From assembly GCA_016699855.1 (NCBI GenBank), contig CP064988.1:1323501-1387500 (forward strand): DNA of 64,000 bases. Reading direction: 5' to 3'. This DNA comes from Rhodospirillales bacterium (GTDB lineage: Bacteria > Pseudomonadota > Alphaproteobacteria > Reyranellales > Reyranellaceae). Numbering within the stretch: position 1 is the first letter of the stretch; the number at the start of each line of letters is the position of its first letter. Below the pieces are notes generated by a model. The model was not told the origin of the DNA, searched no databases, and was given only the letters and a program-made list of their open reading frames with translations. A program made the translations under genes and the position numbers. Shown one piece after another: positions 25,101-34,707 of the stretch.

Positions 25101-26344
25101 CAACGGTTTCCTTCGGAGAGATCAATGGAGGATCCGCCGCCGCCGTGATCGCCGGAGCGGACGGCGTGGATGGCGGCTGAGGCGCCATGACTGGCGGCCT
25201 GGCTCCGCCGCATGCGCTGCGCCCAGGCGGGCGGTGTGTCGCCCGGTTCCGGCGCGGTGCCAGTGTCTGAACCGCCGGCTGCGGCACGACCGCCCGCTTC
25301 AAAGTTGGTTGCGAGGCTGGAACCAGCCCGACGCAGCGGACTGCCGACAGCAGAGGCTCCAGTCATGGTCACACCGGACAGGCCACCGCCGCGATAGGCG
25401 GCTGTTGCCCCGCCAGCCAGCGCGGCGGAGCCGCGCGCCACACCGGCCGCGGCGCTCGCACCACCTGCGGCGATGGCGCCTGCTGCGACACCAAGGCCGC
25501 CAGCCGCCAAGCCCGTTCCCACGGCGGCGCCGGCGCCGAGCTGCGGCCCGCCCGAGACGATGCCGTTGGCGATGCCCGGTCCGAAGATGCCCAGCCCCAG
25601 CAACGCCAGCGAGGCGAGCACCAGCGCCATGGCATCCTCGATGGAAGGCTGTGCACCGCCTGATCCCGAGGTGAACTGCGAGAACAAGGTCGAGCCGATG
25701 CCGACGATGACAGCCAGCACCAGGACCTTCACGCCCGAGGACACGACGTTGCCCAGCACGCGCTCGGCCAGGAAGGCAGTCTTGGTGAAGAGTCCGAACG
25801 GGATCAGCACGAAGCCGGCAAGGGTCGTCAGCTTGAACTCGATCAGGGTGATGAAGAGCTGGACGGCGAGAATGAAGAAGGCGAGCAGCACCACGACCCA
25901 GGCGAACAGAAGCACCGCGATCTGGATGAAGTTCTCGAAGAAGCTGATGTAGCCCATCAGTCCGGAGATGGAGTCGAGGATGGGCCGTCCGGCATCGAGA
26001 CCGACCTGGGCGACGCGGCCGGGACGCAAAAAGTCCGCCGCCGACAGACCAGTGCCGGAAGCCTTCAGACCCAAACCCGCGAAGCTGTCGAACACGATGC
26101 GGGCGAGGCTGTTCCAGTTGCCAATGAGGTAGGCGAAGGCGCCGATGAACAGAGTCTTCTTGACGAGCCGAGCGATGACATCCTCGTCCCGGCCCCAAGC
26201 CCAGAACAGCGCGGCCAGCGTCAAGTCGATCGCGGCCAGCGTGGCCGCCAGGAAGCCGACTTCGCTGCCCAGCAGCCCGAAGCCGCTGTCTATGTAGCTG
26301 GTAAAGACTTCGAGGAACCGGTCGATGACGCCTGTGCCGCCCAT
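25100..26344 (-). CDS. trbL: Conjugal transfer protein TrbL (VirB6-like)
   Basis: 414 residues. Five or more membrane segments in the first 250 residues (EVGFLAATLAAIDLTLAALFWAW, IQIAVLLFAWVVVLLAFFILAVQLFITLI, FVLIPFGLFTKTAFLAERVLGNVVSSG), then a Gly/Ala-rich low-complexity tail, as usual for TrbL. It forms part of the inner-membrane channel. It starts 39 bases after trbJ with no room for trbK, and overlaps trbF by one base. Confidence 0.93.
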   Translation of the reverse strand: MGGTGVIDRFLEVFTSYIDSGFGLLGSEVGFLAATLAAIDLTLAALFWAWGRDEDVIARLVKKTLFIGAFAYLIGNWNSLARIVFDSFAGLGLKASGTGLSAADFLRPGRVAQVGLDAGRPILDSISGLMGYISFFENFIQIAVLLFAWVVVLLAFFILAVQLFITLIEFKLTTLAGFVLIPFGLFTKTAFLAERVLGNVVSSGVKVLVLAVIVGIGSTLFSQFTSGSGGAQPSIEDAMALVLASLALLGLGIFGPGIANGIVSGGPQLGAGAAVGTGLAAGGLGVAAGAIAAGGASAAAGVARGSAALAGGATAAYRGGGLSGVTMTGASAVGSPLRRAGSSLATNFEAGGRAAAGGSDTGTAPEPGDTPPAWAQRMRRSQAASHGASAAIHAVRSGDHGGGGSSIDLSEGNR

Positions 26345-26383
26345 CGGCCCTTACCCCGCGTTTCATGCCTGGTTGCAGACAGC

Positions 26384-27121
26384 TCACTCGTGGAACATTC
26401 GGACGATCGAGGGCTGATATCCCTGATTGGGCGCAAGGAAGCGCCGGAGCTGCTCCCTCGCCTGGTCCTGGGCAGCGACGCGCGCGGCCGCCTCGAGACT
26501 CTGGGCCCGGCCCTGCGCGGCAATAGCTGCCGTCAGATCCGCGAGCTGTTGTGCCTGCAGCGCGAGGAGCTGGTTGCCCGCCTGCACCGCCTCCAGCGCC
26601 CCAACCGCGCCCTGGCTCGCGTCGACCAAAGCGGACATCTCGGTGCGATTGGTGTCGAGGTTGCCCACCACCGTCGCCTGGACGCGCAGAGCATCCTGCA
26701 AACCTGCCACCGAGTTCTGCCAACGAGCTTGCGCATTGGCGATCAGCACTTGATCCGACTGGTTCGCCGACGCCGGCGCATAGGTCGTCGAAAAGGCCCG
26801 ATCGATCTGTTGAACGTCGTAGGCGATGTTCTGCGCCTGGCCGAGCAATTGCCGGGTCCGGCCGATGGACTGCTGCAGTTGCTGCAGGGAGGAGTACGGC
26901 AGGCTCGTGAGATGGCGCGCCTGGTTCATCAGCATCTGCGCTTCGTTCTGCAGCGACAGAATCTGATTGTTGACCTGCTGCAGGGTGCGCGCCGCCGTCA
27001 GCAGGTTCTGCGAGTAGTTGCTGGGGTCGAACACCGTCATCTGAGCGACAGCCGGCAGCGCGGTGCCCGCGATGGCGACTGTAGCCGCGAGTGTGACGCC
27101 GAAGCGACGAATGGAAGTCAT
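26384..27121 (-). CDS. trbJ: Conjugal transfer protein TrbJ (VirB5-like)
   Basis: 245 residues with a signal peptide (VTLAATVAIAGTALPAVAQ) and a long helical, Gln-rich body: FDPSNYSQNLLTAARTLQQVNNQILSLQNEAQ. Predicted minor pilus component in the periplasm. The longer open frame upstream is ignored because ATG at 27119-27121 precedes the signal peptide and overlaps the trbE stop as ATGA. Confidence 0.92.
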   Translation of the reverse strand: MTSIRRFGVTLAATVAIAGTALPAVAQMTVFDPSNYSQNLLTAARTLQQVNNQILSLQNEAQMLMNQARHLTSLPYSSLQQLQQSIGRTRQLLGQAQNIAYDVQQIDRAFSTTYAPASANQSDQVLIANAQARWQNSVAGLQDALRVQATVVGNLDTNRTEMSALVDASQGAVGALEAVQAGNQLLALQAQQLADLTAAIAAQGRAQSLEAAARVAAQDQAREQLRRFLAPNQGYQPSIVRMFHE

Positions 27122-29554
27122 GACGATTCTCCTGTGTTGAGGTCGGGGATGAAGTCTGCGGCCCAGGCGACGCCGCGAGCTGCAAGCCAGCCGGCAAGGA
27201 AGCCCTCGCGGCCGTGCTCGGCGAGGATGCGTTCGATCAGGGCCTGGTCGGTCTTCGACGAGGCGGCGGTGAGGGCAAGCGCCACCTCGCCGAGCCCGAG
27301 CTCGAACAGGCGGTTGCCGCGGCGGGACTGGCAGTAGTAGTCGCGCTTGGGCATTGCCCGCGCGAGGATCTCGATCTGGCGATCGTTGAGGCCGAAGCGC
27401 CGGTAGATCGCCGTGATCTGCGGCTCGATCGCCCGCTCGTTCGGCAGCAGCAGCCGGGTCGGACAGCTCTCGATGATGGCCGCCGCGATGGCCGAGCGGT
27501 CGATGTCGGAGAGGGACTGCGTGCCGAACACGACGGACGCGTTCTTCTTGCGCAGAGTCTTCAGCCACTCGCGTAGCTGGCCGGCAAAGCCCTCGTCATC
27601 GAGCGCCAGCCAGCCCTCGTCGACGATCAGCAAGGTCGGACGTCCGTCGAACCGGGCTTCCAGGCGATGGAACAGGTAGGCCAGAACGGCTGCGGCGGCG
27701 CCCGTGCCGATCAGGCCCTCGGTCTCAAAGGCTTGTACCGAGCCCTCGCCCAGATGCTCGCGCTCCGCGTCGAGCAGGCGGCCATAGGCGCCGCCGATGC
27801 AGAACGGCCGCAGCGCCTGCTTGAGGTGGTTCGACTGGAGCAGGACGGCAAGACCCGTGATCGTGCGCTCGCCCACGGGGGCGCTGGCAAGCGAGGTCAG
27901 CGCCGTCCACAGGTGCTCCTTCAGCTCCGGCGTGATCGCAATGCCCTCGCGCAGCAGGATGGCGACGATCCAGTCGGCCGCCCAGGCGCGCTCTGGTACC
28001 TGATCGATGCCGGCGAGCGGCTGCAGCGAGACGCTGGCGGCCGCCCCTTCGGTCAGGCCGCCGCCGAGATCGTGCCAGTCGCCGCCCATGGCGAGCGTCG
28101 CCGCGCGGATCGAGCCGCCGAAGTCGAAGGCGAAGACCTGCGATCCCGGATACCGGCGGAACTGCAACGCCATCAGCGCCAGCAGCACCGACTTGCCGGC
28201 ACCGGTCGGCCCGACCACGAGCGTGTGCCCGACGTCGCCAACATGAAGGGAAAACCGGAACGGGGTGGAGCCTTCGGTCTTGCCGTAGAGCAAGGGGGGG
28301 GGCACCGAAGTGCTCATCCCGTTCCGGCCCCGCCCACACCGCCGACAGCGGGATCATGTGGGCGAGATTGAGCGTCGAGATCGGCGGTTGCCGGACGTTG
28401 GCGTAGACATGGCCCGGCAGCGAGCCAAGCCAGGCGTCGACGGCGTTGATCGTCTCGGGCATTGCGGTGAAATCGCGGCCCTGCACCACCTTCTCGACCA
28501 GCCGCAGCTTCTCGGCGGCCAGCTGTGGATCGGCATCCCAGACGGCGATGGTCGCCGTCACATAGGCTTGGCCGGCATGGTCGGCCCCGAGCTCCTGCAG
28601 GGCCATGTCGGCGTCGGCCGCCTTGTTGGCCGCGTCGGTGTCGACCAGCACCGACGCCTCGTTGGTCATCACCTCCTTGAGGATGGCGGCAACTGACTTG
28701 CGCTTGGCAAACCACTGCCGCCGGATCTTGGTCAGCAGCCGGGCCGCGTCGGTCTTGTCCATCAGGATGGCCCGCGTCGACCACCGATAGGCGAAGGCCA
28801 AGCGGTTGAGGTCGTCGAGAAGGCCCGGCGTCGTGACACTCGGAAAGCCGACGATGGTCAGGATGCGCAAATGCTGATCGCCCAGACGTGGCTCCAGGCC
28901 GCCCGTGAGCGGCTGGTCGGCAAGGAGCGCATCGAGATACATCGGTGTCTCGGGCACCCGCACGCGCTGGCTCCGGGTTGAGACGGTCGAGTGGAGATAG
29001 GTCAGAGTCTGCCTGTCATCGAGCCAGGCGCATTCCGGCATGAAGCTTTCGATGAGCTGCAGGACACGGTCGGTGCGATCGATGAAGCCGTGCAGGACCT
29101 CGCGGGGATTGACGCCCTTCCCGCTCCTTCCTTCATAAAGCCAGCGCTCAGCCCGGGCGGTGTCTTCAGCAGGCGGGAGGTAGACGAAGGTGAGGAAGTA
29201 GCTCGATTCGAAGTGGCTGCCCGCCTCCTCGAATCCGGCCTTGCGTTCGGCGTCGACCAGGGCGGATGCGGGATCGGGAAAGCGGTCCGCCGGATAGGCG
29301 CCGACAGCGTGCCGTTGCGCCTCGACGAAGATCGCCCAGCCCGACCCCAGCCGACGGAAGGCACTGTTGAGCCGGCCGGCGACGGCCACCAGTTCGGCCG
29401 GAACCGCCGAGTCGAGATCGGGCCCGCGGAAGCGTGCGGTCCGCTGGAAGCTGCCGTCCTTGTTGAGGACAACGCCCTCCCAGGCCAGCGCAGCCCAGGG
29501 CAGCAAATCAGCAAGCCTCGTCGAGGTTCGGCGATATTCGGCGAGATTCATCAT
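27118..29554 (-). pseudogene. trbE: trbE (VirB4-like ATPase), split by a frameshift in a C-run
   Basis: From ATG at 29552-29554 (MMNLAEYRRTSTRLADLLPWAALAWEGVVLNK, in part) the frame runs about 418 codons to WAGPERDEHFGAPP. It should continue LLYGKTEGSTPFRF, but this lies in another frame that carries the whole ATPase core: Walker A VVGPTGAGKS, FDFGGSIRAA, LLIVDEGWLAL, FGTQSLSDI. Nine cytosines (G9 on the plus strand, 28294-28302) replace the eight that would keep the frame. A full gene would be about 811 codons. Slippage could restore the frame at some rate. Confidence 0.88.
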
Positions 29555-29563
29555 GGCGGCCCC

Positions 29564-29845
29564 TCAGACGCTCAGATGACCGGGGATGCGCAGGTGGCGG
29601 CGCACCACGTCGACGAACTGAGGATCGCGCTTGGCCGCCCACACGGCGGCGAGATGGCCGATCACCCAGAAGCCGAGGCCGACCAGCCAGAGGCGCAAGC
29701 CGAGGCCGAGTGCTGCCGCTAAGGTGCCGTTGAGGATGGCGATCGAGCGCGGCGCACCGCCCAGCAGGATCTGCTCGGTGAGCGCCCGGTGTATCGGGAC
29801 GGCATAGCCCGGAACGTCATGCGCGTATTCGGTGAACCCCGCCAT
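29564..29845 (-). CDS. trbD: Conjugal transfer protein TrbD (VirB3-like)
   Basis: 93 residues. PIHRALTEQILLGGAPRSIAI precedes two membrane segments (LAAALGLGLRLWLVGLGFWVIGHLAAVW), and the tail DPQFVDVVRRHLRIPGHL is typical of TrbD. Small inner-membrane part of the mating pore. It overlaps trbC by one base and ends 10 bases before trbE. Confidence 0.92.
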   Translation of the reverse strand: MAGFTEYAHDVPGYAVPIHRALTEQILLGGAPRSIAILNGTLAAALGLGLRLWLVGLGFWVIGHLAAVWAAKRDPQFVDVVRRHLRIPGHLSV

Positions 29846-30171
29846 CAGACCAGCGCTCCGCCGCCGAAGGAGAAGAACGACAGGAAGAAGCTCGAGGCGG
29901 CGAAGGCGATCGAGATGCCGAACACGATCTGGATCAGCCGGCGGAAGCCACCGGAGGTGTCACCGAAGGCCAGAGTAAGACCGGTGACGATGATGGTGAT
30001 CACGGCGACGATCTTGGCCACCGGGCCTTCGACAGATTGCAGGACCTGCTGCAGAGGCTGCTCCCACGGCATGCTGGAGCCCGCCGCATAGGCCGCCGAC
30101 GAGAAGACCAGCAGCGTCGAGGACAAAGTGGCGGCGGCCAACACGGCGTGCCGTGTCGCAAAGCGGATCAT
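29845..30171 (-). CDS. trbC: Conjugal transfer pilin TrbC (VirB2-like)
   Basis: 108 residues: signal peptide (VLAAATLSSTLLVFSSAAYA) then two hydrophobic helices (VAKIVAVITIIVTGLTLAFG and LIQIVFGISIAFAASSFFLSFF). This is the prepilin layout of VirB2/TrbC. TraF, encoded elsewhere in the window, is the likely processing peptidase. The ATG at 30169-30171 overlaps the trbB stop; the longer open frame upstream is not used. Confidence 0.9.
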   Translation of the reverse strand: MIRFATRHAVLAAATLSSTLLVFSSAAYAAGSSMPWEQPLQQVLQSVEGPVAKIVAVITIIVTGLTLAFGDTSGGFRRLIQIVFGISIAFAASSFFLSFFSFGGGALV

Positions 30172-31136
30172 TGAGATTCTCCTGCGGATGAGAGGGCGTA
30201 GTCGGAGTTGGCATCGAGACCATCGACGCGGGCGAGTTCGGCCAGCCGGCGGGAGACACCCCGGCCCGAGAGGACGGCGATCAGGTCGATGGTCTCGGCG
30301 ATCAAGGCACGCGGCACGGTGACGACGGCTTCCTGGATGAGCTGTTCCAAGCGGCGCAGCGCACCGATGGCTGTGCCGGCGTGGATCGTGCCGATGCCGC
30401 CGGGATGACCGGTGCCCCAGGCCTTGAGGAGATCGAGCGCTTCGGCGCCGCGCACCTCGCCGATCGGGATGCGGTCGGGCCGCAGCCGAAGCGACGACCG
30501 CACCAGCTCGGACAAGGAGGCCACGCCATCCTTGGTGCGCAACGCCACGAGGTTGGGTGCGCGACACTGCAGCTCGCGCGTATCCTCGATCAGCACGACG
30601 CGGTCCGACGTCTTGGCGACTTCGGCGAGCAGCGCGTTGGCGAGAGTGGTCTTGCCGGTCGAGGTTCCGCCCACGACGAGGATGTTGCGGCGCTTCGCGA
30701 CAGCCTCGCGGAGGACCGTCGCCTGGCCGACCGTCATGATGCCGGCCGCGGCATACTCCTCGAGGGTGAAGACGGCGACCGCCGGCTTGCGGATCGCGAA
30801 GGAGGGTGCCGCGACGACGGGCGGCAGCAGTCCCTCGAAGCGCTCTCCCGTCTCGGGCAGCTCCGCCGAGACGCGAGGACTGCGAGGATGAACCTCGGCT
30901 CCGACATGGTGGGCGACCAGCCGCACGATGCGCTCGCCCTCGGCGGGTGAGAGACGCTCCTGTGTCTCGACCAGACCACTCGACAGCCGATCGATCCAGA
31001 GCCGGCCATCGGGATTGAGCATCACCTCCACGACCGATGGATCCTCGAGCCACTCGGCGATGGCCGGTCCCAGGGCGGTGCGCAGCATGCGCGCGCCGCG
31101 CGAGATCACCTCAGCTTGGAAGGAATGGACCGTCAT
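30168..31136 (-). CDS. trbB: P-type conjugative transfer ATPase TrbB (VirB11-like)
   Basis: 322 residues of the VirB11 family: EWLEDPSVVEVMLNPDGRLW near the N-terminus, Walker A VVGGTSTGKTTLANALL near 165, LIEDTRELQCRAPN, the Asp-box RPDRIPIGEVRGAEALDLLKAW and His-box GTGHPGGIGTIHAGTA. A hexameric motor at the base of the pore. ATG at 31134-31136 is used; an upstream GTG would add two residues. First gene of the trb operon. Confidence 0.94.
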   Translation of the reverse strand: MTVHSFQAEVISRGARMLRTALGPAIAEWLEDPSVVEVMLNPDGRLWIDRLSSGLVETQERLSPAEGERIVRLVAHHVGAEVHPRSPRVSAELPETGERFEGLLPPVVAAPSFAIRKPAVAVFTLEEYAAAGIMTVGQATVLREAVAKRRNILVVGGTSTGKTTLANALLAEVAKTSDRVVLIEDTRELQCRAPNLVALRTKDGVASLSELVRSSLRLRPDRIPIGEVRGAEALDLLKAWGTGHPGGIGTIHAGTAIGALRRLEQLIQEAVVTVPRALIAETIDLIAVLSGRGVSRRLAELARVDGLDANSDYALSSAGESQ

Positions 31137-31274
31137 CGTCACCCCGATTGCAGGACCGTGCGAGCAGCGGTCTTGGAATGGGGTCGATTAGAAAAAGGAT
31201 GAAACGGGTCGGCGCAACAAGCTCGATGGGGGCCTAGTGCCCTGGCGTACAAAGGCAGGCGAACGGCGGTCGGC

Positions 31275-31727
31275 TCAGCTCGGCGTGTTTTGCTCGACTG
31301 CTGTTTGCGCCTCCGGCTCGATCTCCTGAGAAATCTCCGCGGCCAGGGTCCGGCCTTTGGCCAGGCGACGGCCCAGCGCATCGACATAGCCTTCGTAGCG
31401 CTCCCGACCTTTTGCCTGGGCAGCCGGTTGCGCAGCGTCTGGCAAAGGCGGCGTCGCGGTCAGCCAGAACCGCACGAACAGCGCCAGCGCCTCGTTGGAA
31501 ATGCTGACGTTGCGCTCCAGACGCTCGACCTGTCGAACGAGCCGATCCAGGCGGCGGCCGAGCGCTCCTTCAAGTCTCTCGGAAGCGTCCGGCGACAAGA
31601 AGGATGTAAGGGCAGTTTCCACGATGTGGGCCTGCGGTACGCGCTTGCGCGAAGCGTAGTCGGCCAGCTTGAGCGCGACATCGGGTGGTAGACGAAATGT
31701 ATGCTTGGTGCGCATCTGTCGACTCAC
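31275..31727 (-). CDS. CopG/ribbon-helix-helix family protein
   Basis: 150 residues. The N-terminal 50 resemble a ribbon-helix-helix (MRTKHTFRLPPDVALKLADYASRKRVPQAHIVETALTSFL, in part); the rest is helical and charged, with VRFWLTATPPLPD. A protein of this kind usually lies between traG and trbB and is a candidate local regulator. GTG at 31725-31727 overlaps the traG stop as GTGA; ATG at 31715 is an alternative. A 138-base gap separates it from trbB. Confidence 0.82.
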   Translation of the reverse strand: MSRQMRTKHTFRLPPDVALKLADYASRKRVPQAHIVETALTSFLSPDASERLEGALGRRLDRLVRQVERLERNVSISNEALALFVRFWLTATPPLPDAAQPAAQAKGRERYEGYVDALGRRLAKGRTLAAEISQEIEPEAQTAVEQNTPS

Positions 31728-33721
31728 AGATCAATCCCAGCGCCAGGATCCGTCGCGGCTTGTCGAGCGAGCCCCCGGGCGGTCGCGCGTAGCCGGCGCG
31801 CGCGCACCGCGTCTTCGTCGGCGTCATCCTCGGCAAACTCAAACTCCGGCAACAGCTTTGTCGGCTCGGGTGCGATGTCCTCATGCTCGGCAAGCTCCGG
31901 CTCCCGGCGAATCCCGCCATTGGCGGGATCTTCGACGAGCTGCCCCTCCTGAACGCCGGCTGCTTCCCCGCCTGCTGCCGGACTTGGAGGAATAGGCGCC
32001 GCGCTCCAGTCATCGAGGGCGATGCTGGAAGCTCTCGGCCGTTCTGGCTTCGGCGCTGGCAGCAGACGCTCCGTCAGCCGCCGGTCCTCGTAGTACCGAG
32101 CTTTCCTGGCCCGGATCGGTGGGCAGGCAGAAACCAGCACCAACTCGTCGGTCGCCGGCAACTGCATGACCTCTCCAGGTGTCAGCAAAGGTCGCGCCGT
32201 CTCCTGCCGAGAGACCATCAGATGGCCGAGCCATGGACTGAGCCTATGGCCGGCGTAGTTCCTTGCATCACGAATCTCGGTTGCCGTGCCGAGCGCATCC
32301 GAGACGCGCTTGGCGGTGCGCTCGTCGTTCGTGGCGAAGCATACGCGCACGTGGCAATTGTCGAGGATGGCATTATTCGGTCCATACGCTTTCTCGATCT
32401 GATTGAGCGACTGGGCGATGAGAAAGCTCTTCAACCCATAGCCTGCCATGAAGGCGAGCGCCGATTCGAAGAAGTCGAGGCGGCCCAGTGCGGGAAACTC
32501 GTCCAGCATGAGCAGCAGCCGATGGCGCCGCCCCTTGGCATGGAGTTCCTCGGTCAGCCGGCGGCCGATCTGGTTCAACACGAGCCGCACCAGCGGCTTG
32601 GTCCGGCTGATGTCGGACGGTGGCACGACGAGGTACAACGTGGTCGGTCGGTCGTTTTCGACGAGATCACGGATGCGCCAGTCGCAGCGGCGCGTCACCT
32701 GGGCCACGACGGGGTCGCGGTATAGGCCGAGGAAGGACATGGCGGTGGAGAGCACACCAGAGCGCTCGTTCTCGCTCTTGTTCAACAGCTCCCGCGCCGC
32801 CGAGGCGATGACCGGGTGGACGCCCGCCTCACCGAGATGCGCCGTAGTCATCATCGCCCGGAGAGTCGTCTCGATCGGCCGCTTCGGGTCGGACAGAAAG
32901 GCGGCGACGCCGGCGAGAGTCTTGTCCTGCCCAGCATACAGGACATGCAGGATCGCGCCGACCAGCAGGGCGTGACTGGTCTTTTCCCAATGGTTTCGGC
33001 GCTCCAGCGCGCCTTCGGGGTCGACCAGAACGTCGGCGATGTTCTGGACGTCGCGGACTTCCCATTCGCCCCGGCGAACCTCGAGCAAGGGATTGTACGC
33101 CGCCGACTCCGCATTGGTCGGATCGAACAGCAGCACCCGGCCATGCCGTGACCGGAACCCCGAGGTCAGCTCCCAGTTCTCACCCTTGATGTCGTGAACA
33201 ATCGAGCTGCCTGGCCAGGTCAGCAAGGTCGGCACGACCAGGCCTACACCCTTGCCACTTCGAGTTGGGGCGAAGCAGAGCACGTGTTCCGGTCCGTCAT
33301 GGCGCAGGTAGTCGGCGCCGAGCTTGCCCAGCACCACCCCGTCTGGACCGATGAGACCCGCGTGGCGCGCCTCGCGGGCCGTCGCCCAACGCGCCGACCC
33401 ATAGGTCGCCACGTTCTTCGCCTCGCGGGCACGCCAGACCGACATGCCGATTGCGACGGCAATCGAGATCAATCCTCCCGAGGCAGCGATGAAGGCGCCT
33501 TCGACGAAGATGGAAGGCGCATAGGCATCGTAAGCGTACCACCACCAGAAGAAGGCGGGCGGGACGTAGAAAGGAACGCCAACGAGTTCGAACCACGGCG
33601 GCCCGAGCTGCATCTGGTAGCCCAGCCGCCAAGCCGTCCATTGCGTCGCCCCCCACAAGGTGACGAGCACGATCGCGAAAACGAGGGTCACCTGCCCCCA
33701 GAGGATCTTGGTCGCAGACAT
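31724..33721 (-). CDS. traG: Type IV coupling protein TraG (VirD4-like)
   Basis: 665 residues that bring relaxase-bound DNA to the mating pore. Three N-terminal membrane segments (LVFAIVLVTLWGATQW, FYVPPAFFWWWYAYDAY, AFIAASGGLISIAVAIGM), Walker A CFAPTRSGKGVGLVVPTLLTW near 150, GENWELTSGFR, and Walker B with LLLMLDEFPALGRLDFFESALAFMAGYG. The tail beyond 560 is charged and variable. Not co-directional gap: it stands alone upstream of the CopG gene, with a decayed gene behind it. Confidence 0.94.
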   Translation of the reverse strand: MSATKILWGQVTLVFAIVLVTLWGATQWTAWRLGYQMQLGPPWFELVGVPFYVPPAFFWWWYAYDAYAPSIFVEGAFIAASGGLISIAVAIGMSVWRAREAKNVATYGSARWATAREARHAGLIGPDGVVLGKLGADYLRHDGPEHVLCFAPTRSGKGVGLVVPTLLTWPGSSIVHDIKGENWELTSGFRSRHGRVLLFDPTNAESAAYNPLLEVRRGEWEVRDVQNIADVLVDPEGALERRNHWEKTSHALLVGAILHVLYAGQDKTLAGVAAFLSDPKRPIETTLRAMMTTAHLGEAGVHPVIASAARELLNKSENERSGVLSTAMSFLGLYRDPVVAQVTRRCDWRIRDLVENDRPTTLYLVVPPSDISRTKPLVRLVLNQIGRRLTEELHAKGRRHRLLLMLDEFPALGRLDFFESALAFMAGYGLKSFLIAQSLNQIEKAYGPNNAILDNCHVRVCFATNDERTAKRVSDALGTATEIRDARNYAGHRLSPWLGHLMVSRQETARPLLTPGEVMQLPATDELVLVSACPPIRARKARYYEDRRLTERLLPAPKPERPRASSIALDDWSAAPIPPSPAAGGEAAGVQEGQLVEDPANGGIRREPELAEHEDIAPEPTKLLPEFEFAEDDADEDAVRARRLRATARGLARQAATDPGAGIDL

Positions 33722-33857
33722 GGCGACGCAAGATCAGGTCGTCACTCGCCTTCAGTACAAGAGCGGGCTGACGCAGAGCGGCCACGCGGCGGCCCTGGCG
33801 TGCAATTCGGCGGACATTGAACCAGCCGCTCGAATAGTCAGCGGCGGTTTGCAAGGA

Positions 33858-34638
33858 TCAGCGTGACGGAAAGCGATCGTCCACCTGTGATCGCAACTTC
33901 GCGAACTTCTCCGGCTCATAACGGGTCGCATAGAAATGAGCAGACCATCTGTCACTCAATTCCAGGAAGGCAATCGCTGTGAGGTAGTCGAGGCGAGTGC
34001 GATTGGGGAAGTGGCGCACTAAGTGCATCGCAGACGGCACGTTGTTCTTCGCGAACTCACTGAACAGAGCGGTCAATGCAGTCAGCTCAAGAATGGACCG
34101 ATCAGCGCAAGCCCATTCGGCGTGGGGCGCAACAACCTGAATCCCTACGGGTTTGCGTGGCTCGCGTAGGTGCTGAATACTTTGTAAACCTCGTCTCGCC
34201 TCTCGGTCATTTTCGCGCCGTCCCGCTTTCCGAAGCAGTCCGCACGGCGACCGGTTTGAAGCGCTTCCATCGCTCCTGGTCGTCCGCGTCGCGCCATTGC
34301 GACACGAGCTTCGGATCGGTGGTGAAATAGTCGATCAGGTTTGCCGTCTCGATGCCGTCGCGCATCTGGGACGCAGCGGTTTGGTAGTATCCCGACAGGA
34401 GTAGTTTCAACGCCGAGGCTGAAGCGTTGAAGAGACGTATGCCGAGGAGCTGGATGGTCAGCTTGTCTTGATCGTCGGTCGAGTAGCCTCGTGTAAAATG
34501 GTCGAGGGCGTTCATCGCACCTTCAAGCGCTTCTGCATGCAGCAACAGGTCCGGTGACGCCTCGACCGCAGCAATACTTTGCTGTCTAAGTTCCTCTTCA
34601 TGGCGATGCAGGCTGATGAAGTTCTGTGGAATGCCCAA
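33858..34638 (-). pseudogene. Decayed conserved hypothetical gene
   Basis: Three frames must be joined to read one protein. The first piece starts at TTG 34636-34638 (LGIPQNFISLHRHEEELRQQ in outline) and runs to DDQERWKRFKPVAVRTASE. A second frame gives ERRDEVYKVFSTYASHANP, then TAG near 34137, then GFRLLRPTPNGLALIGPF. The third frame gives LELTALTALFSEFAKNNVPSAM and on to the end. At least two frameshifts and one stop separate them. The function of the intact family is unknown to me. It lies between traG and the relaxase gene. Confidence 0.55.
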
Positions 34639-34707
34639 TTTTCTGCTCCGTCACGACAGGGTCCACTACCGGCCGGCGGACGCTGATCACCCTGGCCGGT
34701 CAGCGTG

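Noticed and set aside
26345..26383. Possible trbK between trbJ and trbL
   Set aside because: Only 39 bases separate the two genes; there is no room for the entry-exclusion lipoprotein and no overlapping frame with a lipobox.
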